Positions 1-11,699 of a stretch of DNA of 64,000 nucleotides are shown one piece after another. The stretch is from NCBI GenBank assembly GCA_965153455.1, contig OZ234499.1, positions 11,032,271 to 11,096,270 of the forward strand, written 5' to 3'. Position 1 is the first letter of the stretch; every line of letters begins with the position of its first letter. The position numbers and the translations under genes were made by a program. This stretch comes from Sphagnum compactum. Its lineage: Eukaryota > Bryophyta > Sphagnopsida > Sphagnales. The notes under the pieces are model-generated. The model worked only from the letters and a program-made list of their open reading frames with translations, was not told where the DNA came from and made no database searches.

Positions 1-1679
1 AATATTTTGAATTTGGGCCATAAATCAGGTATAATATTTTTATTAAATTTTCATTTTTAAAATCTCAAGATCATATCACTTCTACTTTTGATAATTAATT
101 ATATGATTAAAATTAACGTGTTTTTACTTTCAAGTTCTAGTCAGTTTTTTATTTTAAATTTAAAAAAATTAACTTCATTGCATTATCTCAAAAAATGGTT
201 TCAATATTTTTAATTTATTTTAATTTATAATATTAAGGTCATTACCTTATTATTTAATGGAATTAATTAATGTAGTTAACTCAACGCAATTATGTAATCA
301 GGTAATTAAGTTAATTTTACATATGAAGTACATAATTATAGGTTAATTACACCACATCAAAGGTTTTTGAAATTACATTGGTAAATTCATAGAATTTAAG
401 CATTTAATAAACACGTCATGTAAATTACAAAATTTTAGTTTGGGCCTTTAAGGTGGTGTTTAGTTTGGTTTGGAACTACATAGATTTTGTTAGATTTTGA
501 ACTTCAACTATGCAAGGTTTTTACTATATGAAGAGTTCAAGTTTCACATGTACATTAGTTATGCTCTATTTTTTGTACTAAAAGTGCAAATTCTCAATTT
601 CATTATCCAATCATTTTTTGAAGTCAATTTTTTAGTTTCAATTTATGTCCAATTTATTTTTATTATTTGATTCATTATGAATAGTAGTTGAGAATATGAG
701 AATTGTGTTCTAATTTTTTTACAAATTAATTTTGAAAAAAAATATCAATTACTATTTTTCAATTTTAATATTATACATAAAAAAATAACATGAAAAGTAA
801 TCATTTAAAGCTATGATCTTTGACTCTACATTCAATTCAGCTAAAATATTATTATTGAAAAACCACGTTTTTTCCTATAAGGTGAAAGCACATTACAGTG
901 ACCTCTTTGGGGCATTTTTGGGTATAGTATTATAGTACATACAATATAATTGTTTCAAAGTATGGTATAGTTAATTTTGGGTACCATTTTTGGTTTTTAG
1001 GCCCTACAATTATTATTTTTACAAAACTAATATTATGTAATATTATTTTAATAATAATAATAATATTCATTATTTATATTGAAAGATCCATGAACATATT
1101 TATAGTATACATTGGTATAATAGGGACACTATCTTGTTTTGACTACATTAGCTTTAAATCATCATTAATCATTAAAATAATAAATTTTAATGAAAATTTT
1201 AAAAATCTTATTTAACTATGTTTGTCATCTTCTATGTGAATGTGATTACTTGTTAAAATTTCAATTTACCACACATTTATCGCATCTTTGCTAAAAAAAC
1301 TCATTCTTTGAAATGAAAATTCTCAAATTAATCACAATGTGGTATCTAAACATGGTTCAAACTATGTGAAATCACATGGTTCAATATACATCCAACTTTC
1401 ATAAAGATTAAAAATCATTTAAATGTTTTTGGAGTATATTTGTATTTTTTAAAACACAAGTACAATGCATTTGTTTTCACAAATATATTTTAATCTCACA
1501 CATTATAAAATGAAATGAAATAGTTTTTTTTCTAATATCTTGCTTAAGTTATATTCTAACATAAGATGCCAAAATATTGTGAAATTCTTTCAAAAATTTA
1601 AGGTGGGATGTATTCCAACATACACACCCTTGGAAAGTAATGCAATGTGACACCCCAAAAAAGGTCACCGTAATGTGTT
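1..1679. other. AT-rich spacer, no gene seen
   Basis: Very AT-rich DNA with many short homopolymer runs. No open frame of useful length and no splice-linked coding blocks could be assembled on either strand. It is probably decayed transposon sequence, but no terminal repeats were identified. Confidence 0.6.
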
Positions 1680-2535
1680 TTCACCCTATAATGTACCTAC
1701 CTATACCTATTTGCCTAACCTACGTACTTACCCATCAACCTACACATTTATCTAGCTTAGCTGTAAAGTAATAACCTAGCTTACCTACTTAATTTACCTT
1801 GGTTACTTACTTACTTATTATGATAAAAATAGGTATGTAAGCACTTAGGGAAATCATTTTTTGTATATTTAAAAAAACATGTAAAAAAGTGTATTTTTTG
1901 GGTGGTTAACTTATAGAACCAAGCCAAACTAACCTAATTAACTACCCTACTTACCATAATTTAACTAATTTACCATACTTAGGCATTCAAAATATAGTTT
2001 GCAAGTTTAAAGAATTGAACCCCTCACCTCCATGTTGAAGGCTAGATCGTTAGTCAATGCATCACACATTCATGAGGTAATATCTTTTGTCATCGTATTA
2101 TTATGAATATTTGTTTTCACATCTATTTGCACTATTCACATAGATATTTGAAAAAATAAGTAATAGGTAGGTAGGTTGTATCCTACCTATTTAAATTCGC
2201 CTAATTAGTTATCTACTTACTTTTTCTACTTAGCCTAGAATATATTTTTAGATCTACCATATGTAACTAGTCAAACCTACCTACTTAACTACCATACCTA
2301 CCTAGGTTAAAAAATCTAGTTAAATGTCGTGCATCCCACCTACTTAATAAACTAGGTAGCATGCCTATCTAGATTAATTAACTAACAAGCATGGGTATGT
2401 AGCCTACCTTAACTTGTTAACTCCTTTCATGCCTACCTAGCCTAATTAACTATTGTACACCTATTTAACTTAGAATAATTAATTAGCTACCATCATACTT
2501 ACCTAAACTAGAAGAATTACCCTACCTATGTAACC
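1680..2535. repeat. Degenerate CCTA/CTTA-rich low-complexity tract
   Basis: The + strand is dominated by imperfect short words such as acctaccta, cttacctac and taacctaatta, repeated irregularly for about 850 bp. No fixed period can be read. A purine-sense counterpart (gtaggtag words) occurs near 59.8-60.1 kb. The tract also holds a tRNA-like box B sequence on the minus strand near 2003-2020. Non-coding. Confidence 0.5.
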
Positions 2536-2536
2536 T

Positions 2537-2822
2537 AATTGGGTCCAAACTCTTCAAGGTGTACTAAAATCTTATCACAACGTCATCCCTTTATGTCTTT
2601 TTTACCTAGTCCTTTTTTATCATGTAAAGACACATTTATGGATAATGATGATGGAATCTAAAATTGTAAAGGTCTAAAATATAGTCCTTCTAAATTTTTT
2701 GACAACTTTTGACTCATTATTTTTTATAAGGATCAAAATATAGGGTAAAAAATGACTGTAGTCAAGACTAGGCTCTTTTCGTCTTGTGTGGTACACCTTA
2801 AAAGATTTTCATCCAACTAGTT
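2537..2822. mobile_element. Possible MITE with imperfect terminal inverted repeats
   Basis: The left end near 2539-2564 and the reverse complement of the right end near 2790-2816 match at about 19 of 26 positions, with AAGGTGTAC perfect in both. The arms enclose about 285 bp without coding capacity. No clear target-site duplication is visible, so the element boundaries are uncertain. Confidence 0.35.
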
Positions 2823-4440
2823 AATTATCATCCTATCTATCTATCCTACCATAACTAAGTCCCATCTTACCACTACTACAAAACATGATGTTTTATGTTG
2901 TCTTTTATGATTGATTTCTAGTCAAAAGTTGATCTTGAACTAGATGATTACATAGTAAAAAAAACTCAGTCATTTACAACAAGCGCAAAGTAGTAATTTA
3001 ATCATGTGGGCCTTAACAAAATGACTATTAATGTCAATGTGACATGTTAATTTTAACTCAAAAACTAATAATTATCAATTAGTGTGACTTATTTAAGTTG
3101 ATTAAAAACTAACATATGTGATAGTTGATGATAATGTGTCATGAAGGTCCATTCACAATAAAAGGAGCCAAATGACTTGTTGATTGCGATGAAAATTGCA
3201 CTTTTACTATTTTGAAAAATATATAATGAATTATTTGTTCATATTTTGGGGTTTTGTTTGAAATTGATATCCTACAAGTTTGGAGTCATTTCCTTATGTT
3301 ATCAGAGTCCTTTGTCATACACAAAACACTTGTTGATAGGGTTTTTTTAAGGACTATACAATTTGAAATGACTAAACTACTCGTTGACATGTAAAACAAT
3401 GTAATGCTTGAAAGTAAGTTCGCACAAAAATAGGCCCAACAAGCATGTCACCATGGTGTGGCCATGTGCCCACCAAAAAATGGTTAATAGACGACTCTCC
3501 CAAAAGAATGGTGGTTGAAAAAAAAGAAAACCTATTGAGCATAGATGGATCGAACCAAAAAAAAAGTTAAGACAACTGGCTTCTTACTATGCAAAGCTCC
3601 TAGAAAATGGCTCTTTGAAAAATAACATTGAAAACATTTGTGACATCTAGTTAGAACACTACTCAATCAAGATGAACATTTAAAGCAGCGAAAACATTAT
3701 GAATCACCACTTCACACCCACCTTTGATTACCACTCCGAATTGATGAGTTTGACAAATGAACACAAACAATGTCATGAAATTATGAACATAAAACTCTGT
3801 TCACCAACTATATAAAACCTCATCCCTTGAAATTAGTCGAATGCTTTCAAAAAGTTTAACCAAAGCCAAAAACTTGACAAAACCAAGAACTCAAGCAATG
3901 GACTTTGAGATATGACTTGTAATGACATGAGAGCTCACTTGCAAAAGGTGTGTGAAATTGCTAATTGAGTCCTCAAGATCAAAACTTAAAAGGTGGTGAT
4001 GACATATGTATATATATGTGGTGTTGGGACATGCACCCCATAATTTATGCCATAACCTTTGCCCAAAGTTAAATTGTCACAACTTATTATTTGACCTAGA
4101 CATAATATAAGAAGCTCTACAATGATTATAGTTTGGGCATGTCCAATGTCAAAGTAATTTTTTGTTCCGACAAGTGAATTGAGGTGGCTCCTTGCACCCA
4201 CATAGGAAAGAAATTTTTAAAAAAGAGAAAAAGAAAAAAAAGGTCAGTAAATGGCCCATCAAACCTAATAACTAGCAATAGGTACCCACCCACGCTCATG
4301 GAAAAACCAAAAAAACCAAAGAAATGGGAGTTAAAAGAGTGGTGATAATAATGGCAAAACCAAAATGAAAGAATTGTAGATAATTGAACATTTACAGGCT
4401 TTTGGTGGAAGTAGTTGACTGGTATTTATTATTCCTTTCT
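2823..4440. other. AT-rich spacer, no gene seen
   Basis: Only short chance ORFs occur here. A CACTA-like start (cactactacaaaa) lies near 2872, but no matching opposite end was found. Nothing else can be supported. Confidence 0.5.
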
Positions 4441-5007
4441 CGCCATAAGACACATCAGCCACACCTCTCGAATGATTAACCACTTTAGCCGCGTAAAACA
4501 CCATCAGCAGCTGTCTGTCTCATCATTGCGCCTCTAAAGCCCACTTTATGACACTACCAGCTGCTGCACTGCACTGTGTACCCACAACGCCCCTCCGTCC
4601 GCCCACCCTCCTCTCTCTCTGCCTTACAAAGCTTGCGGAAAGAATGCCGATTTCTATATTCAGTCTTGGCGTGCGCGGAGCGGAGCAGATCGTCACATAT
4701 CCTAGGACATCATGCTTCTTGGGGTTTGTGTTGTGATCCCATCATTCTAGGGTTTGCATTTCCAATGCATTTGTGGTTTTGAGATACTAGCCTAGTTGGT
4801 GAGACGGTTCTGAGTACTGGACGCTTGTGGGGAGGATCTGGGTCTGTTGCTGTTCAGAAGGAAGGAAGGAAGGAAGGAAGAAAGGGGTTGCTGTCTTGGA
4901 AGTAAGCTCACGTGGGATGGGATTCTAGAAGAAGAAGAAACTCTTAAACTTGAAGTGTAAGTCTTACGATTTTTTTTTTTTATACCTAGTAGTAATCGGT
5001 CGCAGAG
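4441..5007 (+). promoter_or_regulatory. Promoter/5' leader region of the DOMON-b561 gene
   Basis: Base composition changes from AT-rich to mixed here. The segment holds a CT-rich stretch (about 4605-4625), one CGCG core near 4673, a (GGAA)n run near 4858-4880 and a T-run at 4971-4981 just before the ATG at 5008. It is interpreted as core promoter plus leader by position only; the transcription start is unknown. Confidence 0.5.
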
Positions 5008-8000
5008 ATGAGGCGAGCTGGAAGACGAGATGGGTATTCCTCCTTTTGGTCATGGGTGATCACATTATGCGTTTTGTTTATGGTAGTAGAGACGGCACAT
5101 GCTCAATGTGATCCTTCTAATCTGAAGGGGGTCCATGCCAATTTCAACACTAGTGCTCTCACATGTCAGCAATCGACCTTTAACCGTGAGGCCTGGGTAT
5201 GCTCTCTCTCTCTCTCTCTCTCTCTCTGTGAGCCCCTCTTCCTTTAATTATTAGGAACAATAGAAACTCTGCTCATACTTTTCCTTCCTTTTTATCTGTG
5301 TGATCACTTTTTTGTCAAATTCATTGCATTTCTTGTGTAGTAGCCCTTTGGTTCTTTAGGGACGATTCTGGAGCTTTGTGGGGGCCTATATAGCACAGAT
5401 GGATTGTAGCTGATTTGTGAATATTAGGTGCTCCTTTTCAAGCTGAGTTGGGTTTGTGTTCAACACCTGCATGCAGTCTGTTTGTGCAAAATGTGTTCAA
5501 CTGTGTATGAAAGAGGAGTACCACCTATTCTGGTGGGATGTTGGTGGCAACTGTTCTTTCTGATGTTCTTCATGTTTAGATGGCCTTGAAGATCCATGCA
5601 GCCAACATCATGAGTGAGTCCTGAAATGCAATAGAAACTGAGGATATAGAATTTTCTATTGTTGTCTACCATAATGTTATAGCAGATTATGTTTGGGGTG
5701 AAGGGCTGAGAATGGGGCTGTTCTCCCAATGAGGGCCCCCATGTGAGGTGGGAGCCAATTGCATGACCCAAATTCCCGGAACAGCCCTGTTTGAGGTCCT
5801 TAACCAGTGGAAAGAACTCCTAGATTTTTTCAAGTTTGTAAATGGAGGGCTGTGATTCATTTGAGAGGAGAGGAGGAACCTTCCACAGATGGTGCCATCC
5901 TCTGTTGAGGCAGAATTTTCAGTGCACTACACTAGAAATTTTACCAGTTCTTTAGGATTCATTCATAGACACCCATCAAATGAAGTTGGTGGGGGAGAAT
6001 GGCAGCTAGTCACTGCTATTCCCGAATGAAGGCAATGGTGTAATACTTCATGACTGACACTCACAAGGTAAGGGCCGAACTGATTGTTGCTGTGTTTGTT
6101 GTTTGGTGGGAACTGACATAACTTGTTTGCTTAGCTTACCTTTTTTGCGGAGTTTCTGCAACAACATTTTAAACTATTTGATTGACCATTAAGTGGTTTT
6201 TTAGTTATTCTTTGGTAGGATGGACACTGCAGTAATCTTACCATTATAAAAACAGAAGAAACTGGTTTATATCCTTGCTGATGAGCAGTGAGATAATCCA
6301 TAGAATTTGTAACTGTGTTAGAATCTGTAAGGATTCTCAGGTCAGGAAGCACGATAGTCCAAAACAGTGTTTTTCTTGAGATGCAGAAAATGGGACATAC
6401 AACTGTACTCAAAAACGCCAGTACATAACATATTACAGGCAGAAAATCAGAGCTTGCAACCTTGGTAGGATTCTTGAAGGAGCTTGAGAGTGAAATGTTT
6501 TGGGTTCTCTTCTGTAGAGAATATAAGTGATGTTCACACTGGAGCTCTATGGTGCAGAATACTGTCACTGACAGTTGGATATGGTGCTTGGCAGTCACTG
6601 CACAACACTTTGACAAATACTTTAGACATCGTGTTCATTTCACCACTGCAAGCAACTGCTTGGGCAGGACTTGGATTTGCAGGAGCTCCACTGATGCAAG
6701 ATGCTTCAGCTGTGCTAGCCATAATGACCTCGTCTGGTACAGTTAGTGCTTCAGATTGGTATCTAAAAGTTGAAGGTGAGATCTTCAACCACACAGGGTC
6801 TCAATTGCGCTTTTCATCAAATCCAGTTGTTCAATACGAAGGCAGTGTTGCATATGTCTCCTTCACATTGGACCTTGCCACAACAAATGTTACTCCCAAT
6901 TACTTGCTGTTTGCATATGGAGCTCTTTCTGGATCAGGACAACCACAAATGCACATCAATAGAGAGGCAGTTGCTGCCAACTTTGCTCAAGGTTGGTTTT
7001 CACCCTTCAAAACGTAGATGATTGATGCCTTGATGAGAGTTTTAAAGACTTTGCTGTTGCTCTTACTTCTCAGATGCATGGTGTATTCTTTCCACAGAGT
7101 GGATGACTGGGACACAGGGTCATGAGATCAGGAGAGCTATCACTTGAAATCTACTGTGTATGAACGGCAGCTAGTTTCTTGAGTGGCAAATGTCATGACT
7201 GAGTCTTACCCATTGCCTCCAGAATGGCAACAGATCCCCAGGACACAGAATTTTGTATATGTTTGCCTGAAAATTTCAGATTATAACTTTTCTACGTCCG
7301 CTGTCATGTGCTGATGAAGTCTGTGGAGAGCCATCACATCTGGTCACTGCTATTTATGATGACAATCATGGTTCAGTGCTTTGTGAGTGTATGAAGTGAG
7401 TGTGATATTCATAAGGTTATGACTTCACTTATTCTTGTTATATTGGTTTTGGTTTTGCTGGAGCTTACACACTGGTTACCATCAAAGTTTTGTTGCAGAG
7501 TTTTCTCTGCAATCTCATATGTGTGTATAAACTGCAGGCACACTTCCAAAGGGATATAAAATCTCAACTGACCACCTTCGGAAGGCACATGCAGCCGTGA
7601 ACATAGTTGGCTGGGGTATTTTGCTGCCAGTTGGAGCAATCATTGCACGCTATTGCCGCCTGTGGGACCCAACCTGGTTTTACCTCCACGTCACATTCCA
7701 AGTTCTGGGCTTCATCTTAATCGTTGCTGGATTGATATTAGGCACGAACCTGTATGGAAGGCTTAAAGGATTGTCTGGAATCAGCCGTCACCGAGCCCTG
7801 GGTATCTTTGTCTTTGTTTTGGCTTGTTTGCAGGTAAAATCTTGTTGATAAAATGTCACTCTGTGCTGGGTCTTGTTCTGCTATATTATGGCTGACAGTG
7901 AACATGTCCTTGCTTGTGTGTGTGTGTGTGTCTCTCTCTCTCTTTTTCCTCTTTCTGTTCACATGTGATTATGTTTGCTTATGTTTTGCATTTGTATCAT

Positions 8001-8295
8001 TTTACAGATTCTGGCAATATTACTGCGACCCAAGAAAGATGCCAAGCTCCGACGGTATTGGAACTGGTACCATTCTTGGGTGGGCCGAGTTTCTCTTCTC
8101 CTTGCAGCAGTCAACATCCTTGTGGGAATTCATGTAGCGCATGAGAAGAGGAGTGTAACAGCTGGGTATGCAGTAATTGCAGCACTTGAGATTACTGCTT
8201 TTCTCTTATTGGAGTCCTTGTACTGGATCAAACGAAGCAAAAAACCGCCAGTACCCCATAATGCTCCAGCCTTTGGCTATGGTGATGATGTATGA
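5008..8295 (+). CDS. DOMON domain plus cytochrome b561 membrane protein
   Basis: Four coding exons (5008-5196, 6595-6991, 7538-7833, 8008-8295) join in phase to 389 aa, the usual size for plant DOMON-b561 (CYBDOM) proteins. Residues 1-33 form a signal peptide ending AHA before QCDPSN. Residues about 45-190 are the DOMON domain, with a candidate haem-ligand Met in PLMQDASAV and a His in QMHINREAV. Residues about 212-370 carry five membrane spans with the four b561 haem histidines: H213 (KAHAAVN), H246 (FYLHVTFQ), H280 (SRHRALG) and H316 (WYHSWVG). The family moves electrons from cytosolic ascorbate across a membrane to ferric or apoplastic acceptors. Exon 2 is opened at 6595, since the tempting acceptor at 6517 is out of phase. 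Intron 1 (1.4 kb) begins with a (CT)n run just after its donor. Introns 1 and 2 both carry copies of a dispersed repeat. Confidence 0.88.
5950..6180 (+). repeat. Intronic dispersed repeat, copy 1
   Basis: Lies in intron 1 of the DOMON-b561 gene. It aligns with the copy near 14.5 kb over about 100 bp, sharing blocks such as gaatggcagc/taatggcagc and tgacactcacaa, with moderate divergence elsewhere. No terminal repeats or target duplications were recognised. Confidence 0.55.
7205..7525 (+). repeat. Intronic dispersed repeat, copy 2
   Basis: Lies in intron 2 of the DOMON-b561 gene and ends about a dozen bases before the acceptor at 7537. It shares the ordered blocks gatgaagtc-tgtgg, ctttgtgagtg, aggttatgac and ggttaccatcaaag with the copy in the kinase gene intron. 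Its tail ctctgcaatctca recurs at 55.15 kb. Confidence 0.6.
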
Positions 8296-9700
8296 GCAAC
8301 CAAGAAGCAGAGTCCAGAACAGTTGTAGCTTTAGTTACATTTCACAGTGACCACACAAAGGTCTGATGCATATGATTTCATTTACTCAGTCATTTGTAGC
8401 AAAGCTCTTTTGAGATTTGGTTATTCTTTGTTGGGGTTTAGGAAACACATATCTACATGTGATTCAGGATGAGAGAGATGGAGGGCAAGCCTAATGAATC
8501 TTGTAGGGAGGAAATGGCACTTTTATATCCCTATTGTAAAGTGGCTCATGAGATGGCTAACACTGCAGCATTGAGTCTTCATTTTTCTGTGTAATTGAGG
8601 ATTGCTCCGTTTTATCAGTTCTTTGGTTTCGACATCAACAAAGTCTTCATCATATAAGCCTTCAGACTTCTGCAAACTCTCTAATCGGTGGTTAGCCAAC
8701 ACTGGAGTTTAGCCTATGTCGTCTTTTGTGACAATTGGATTTTATATTCACCACTTAAAATTTTGTACAAAAGACTAGTCACTTTGAAAATCGTTCATCA
8801 GGAAACAATATGCATGGTGACCAAATTCTCTGGGCAGTCTAATCCTGAGTTTAGTGCATAGATCATAATGACAAAGTTCAAATTCATTTCCTCAAACCCA
8901 TTCGCTCAATTGCCTTACCAGTGTGTCAACAGCTCAGAACTACGAATTTGTGTAGAATTAGTGCAAGAATTGGTACAAGACTTTTCCTCTTCATCTGGAA
9001 TTCCTCTAATGCTGTCCCTGGGATTGTGTTACATGCATCCCCAGGGATGGCAAAGAATGTCAAGGCGGGTGGAGCAAAGCTCCTAAGGTGTTACAAATAG
9101 AATGTAAGGAAACAAGGCACTTAGGCAAGTTTGTGAAATATTAGTAATACATTCAATGTATTGTTCATATCAAGTGTCAGTAGTAGATTGATGTTTTTGG
9201 ATTAAATTAACAATTATTCTAATTTACCCATAAACTTGGAAATGTAATAGTCTCTTGTCCACATATTTTGAAATTTTAATGTATTTATTATTTTTAACAC
9301 AGTAACAATTATTGTACAGTAATCATAAAATTTAAAACAACTAAGAACATGGTAGCCTCTTATCCATGTAGTCATGTTGAAAATTTTCCCACCCTTCCTT
9401 ACACAACACATTTGTACCATGAGATTTATGATGATAACATAACATGATGTATGATGACATAATGCATGATGAAATATGATGCATATCAACATTATAATTT
9501 TGATACACAATAAAATAAAACAAAAATTGTCATAATTTGTTACTTGTGATATTTTTTGTTGGGTAAAAATCGATTTTACTAATGATTTCATTGTTTTCAT
9601 TCACCTGTGCACATTTTCACACTAAGACAAGATGCCCCTCACTTGAAAAAGATACTGATACGAATGTAAGCACTTGGTAGGCACCTTTTGTCAAAACTTG
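8296..9700. other. 3' flank of DOMON-b561 gene, no further gene
   Basis: The first few hundred bases after the TGA at 8293-8295 keep genic base composition and probably contain the 3' UTR. After about 9.1 kb the sequence becomes AT-rich. The short ORF at 8868-9086 has no family features. Confidence 0.5.
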
Positions 9701-9707
9701 ACAATCA

Positions 9708-10225
9708 TTTTATACTAGGGCTACATCACATGTGATGGAATAAGATCAATATTGCAAGGATCACATCGTATTCATCAAGTTTTGTGCACCTTCAAAGGTC
9801 TTATGGTTAGTAAGATGCCTCTTATATCACATGTGGTCGAATAAGATTGTCATTGCAAGGATGACATCTTATATATCAAGCTTTGCACATCTTCAAAGGT
9901 CAAGTATGGTTAGTAAGATGTCTCTTATATCACATGTGGTGGCGTGCGATTGTCATTGCAAGGATGACATCTTATATATCAAGCTTTGCACATCTTCAAA
10001 GGTCAAGTATGGTTAGTAAGATGTCTCTTATATCACTTGTGGTGGAATGAGATTGTCATTGCAAGGAAGACATCTTATATATCAAGCTTTGCACATCTTC
10101 AAAGGTCAAGTATGGTTAGTAAGATGTCTCTTATATCACATGTGGTGGAATGAGATTGTCATTGCAAGGAAGACATCTTATATATCAAGCTTTGCACATC
10201 TTCAAAGGTCTTATGGTTAGTAAGT
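9708..10225 (+). repeat. 103-bp tandem repeat, five copies
   Basis: The word taagatg(c/t)ctcttatatcac recurs at 9811, 9914, 10017 and 10120, exactly 103 bp apart. A further truncated unit ends near 10225 and a diverged first unit starts near 9708. The internal copies are almost identical; the first is the most diverged. No coding capacity: 103 is not a multiple of three. Confidence 0.92.
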
Positions 10226-10940
10226 AAGATGCCTTCTATTTATTCCACGGAATGTGCCCTTGGTGATCAATTCTGCCAGGCTTAGGTTTCCCGACCCTGT
10301 GTAATGACCGATTACATGGCAGATTGACCACCAAAGGCACATTCTGCAGATCATAATTGATCATATGTTGATAACAAACTCTAGTGGAGTACTCATAATT
10401 TATGTACAAAATGACACAATTGATAGTGTGGCATAGGTAGGAAATGACAGAACCGTCAGCTACTGATGATTTTGCCATTGAAGAAGGCACGTAGAATCCT
10501 AGACTAACTAGTTCTGGTCCTTAATGTGTAAGGTTCCACATTCCCAGGGCCTTCTGTATTAGAGAATGGGCAAGTAAGCCTACAAGGGGGAGCCTATGGT
10601 GCACCTGACACAATGGTCAGGGGCAAGGCCCATGCTCTAACACAAAAGATTTTACCTCACCTTGACAAAAAAAAAAAAACGGAAAAAATTATATTAAATT
10701 ATGTTCCCAAACAAGGGCATCTGATTATTATGTTAAATTATGTATAGAAAGAAAGAAAAATAAATCAAAATGAATGATGACCTTGGATGATATTTATGCA
10801 ATTTAAAGAACCCTGAAAAGTGGCATAATTATTCTCTCAAAATCCTTTGTGGTTAGTAAGGTGCTCCTTTGAGGGTAAAGCCCTAAGATGGGGTCCTCCC
10901 CCCAATTCTTTGGCACAGTGACTTGGTTCCCAAAATGTGG
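10226..10940. other. Spacer, no gene seen
   Basis: Mixed-composition then AT-rich sequence with only short chance ORFs. An A-run lies at about 10667-10679. Confidence 0.5.
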
Positions 10941-11085
10941 AAGGTACCTACACTCGCCCTGTCCTTGAGCGAGCGTAGGTACCTACTTGTTCCTAGCGTG
11001 CTGATGGGAAGGCCACCGTGGCGTCTCAGTTGAAGAAGGTAGGTACCTAGGAAACTTAAACTGAGGGAAGGTACCTTCCCTCGAA
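10941..11085. repeat. Cluster of GGTACC-centred palindromes
   Basis: Arms 10943-10957 and 10969-10983 form a 15-bp inverted repeat (14 of 15 matching) around an 11-nt loop. A perfect 20-nt palindrome, GAGGGAAGGTACCTTCCCTC, occupies 11063-11082. GGTACC occurs four times within about 135 bp (10943, 10978, 11042, 11070). Function unknown. Confidence 0.8.
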
Positions 11086-11299
11086 GCACAGCCGGTCAGT
11101 CGTACATTGTCAGCGGCGCAGGTAATCAGTCCCACGGGTAACCAGTGACCGGCGCAGGCCAGTCTGGCTCGCAGTTCGTGGGTGACGCAACTGCAGCAGT
11201 GTTTTTTTTAGGGAATTTCTGTTTATAGCCAAAGTGGCAATCACCGTAGGAAGATGCAAAAAAGTGGCGATTATCCCTTTTTGCCAAAGTGGATATCCC

Positions 11300-11470
11300 A
11301 AAGTGGAAGATTTAGCCAAATCTTTTGCTATAAATCAGAAACAAAGTAAAAAAAATCTTAAATCGTGCTTCTAATTATATTTGGCTTCAACAATGAAAAC
11401 CAAATATACGAATCTGGCGATTTTTGTACTTTTGTTTTTTTTCCCCCTCACTTCTGGCGACTGAAAACCT
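11300..11470 (+). repeat. Gene-upstream repeat family, copy 1
   Basis: Shares the ordered blocks ttagccaaat, tcagaaacaaagta, tatatttggct and aaatatacgaatctggcgattt with the copies at 21.87 kb and 45.74 kb. It lies upstream of the kinase gene leader. No clear terminal repeats, so it is classed only as a dispersed repeat. Confidence 0.6.
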
Positions 11471-11699
11471 CCAGAATCAATAATTCTTTTTCAAAAAAAT
11501 AGTTTTTAATTTAGCTTTTTGGCGAAATTCCAACAGCAGAAAAAATAAAGGCTGAACAGCAGCAGGGTCTGTGGACTTGGCCACAGGAAAAGAAAAAAGT
11601 AACAGAAGAAGGCAGGCACTAAAAGAAAGAGTTCAGAACCTGACTTCTCTGCGCACAAAATTCACGAGACCAGAGTAAAAAGAAGGAAGGAAGAAAGAA

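Noticed and set aside
2872-3200. CACTA transposon start (cactactacaaaa)
   Set aside because: No matching inverted end, target duplication or transposase could be found nearby.
6518-6594. Earlier acceptor at 6517 for exon 2 of the DOMON-b561 gene
   Set aside because: It would put exon 2 out of phase with exon 1; the acceptor at 6594 keeps phase and gives a DOMON-like join.
6131-6616. 161-codon minus-strand frame in and near intron 1 of the DOMON-b561 gene
   Set aside because: Lies antisense to an intron and repeat sequence and shows no family features.
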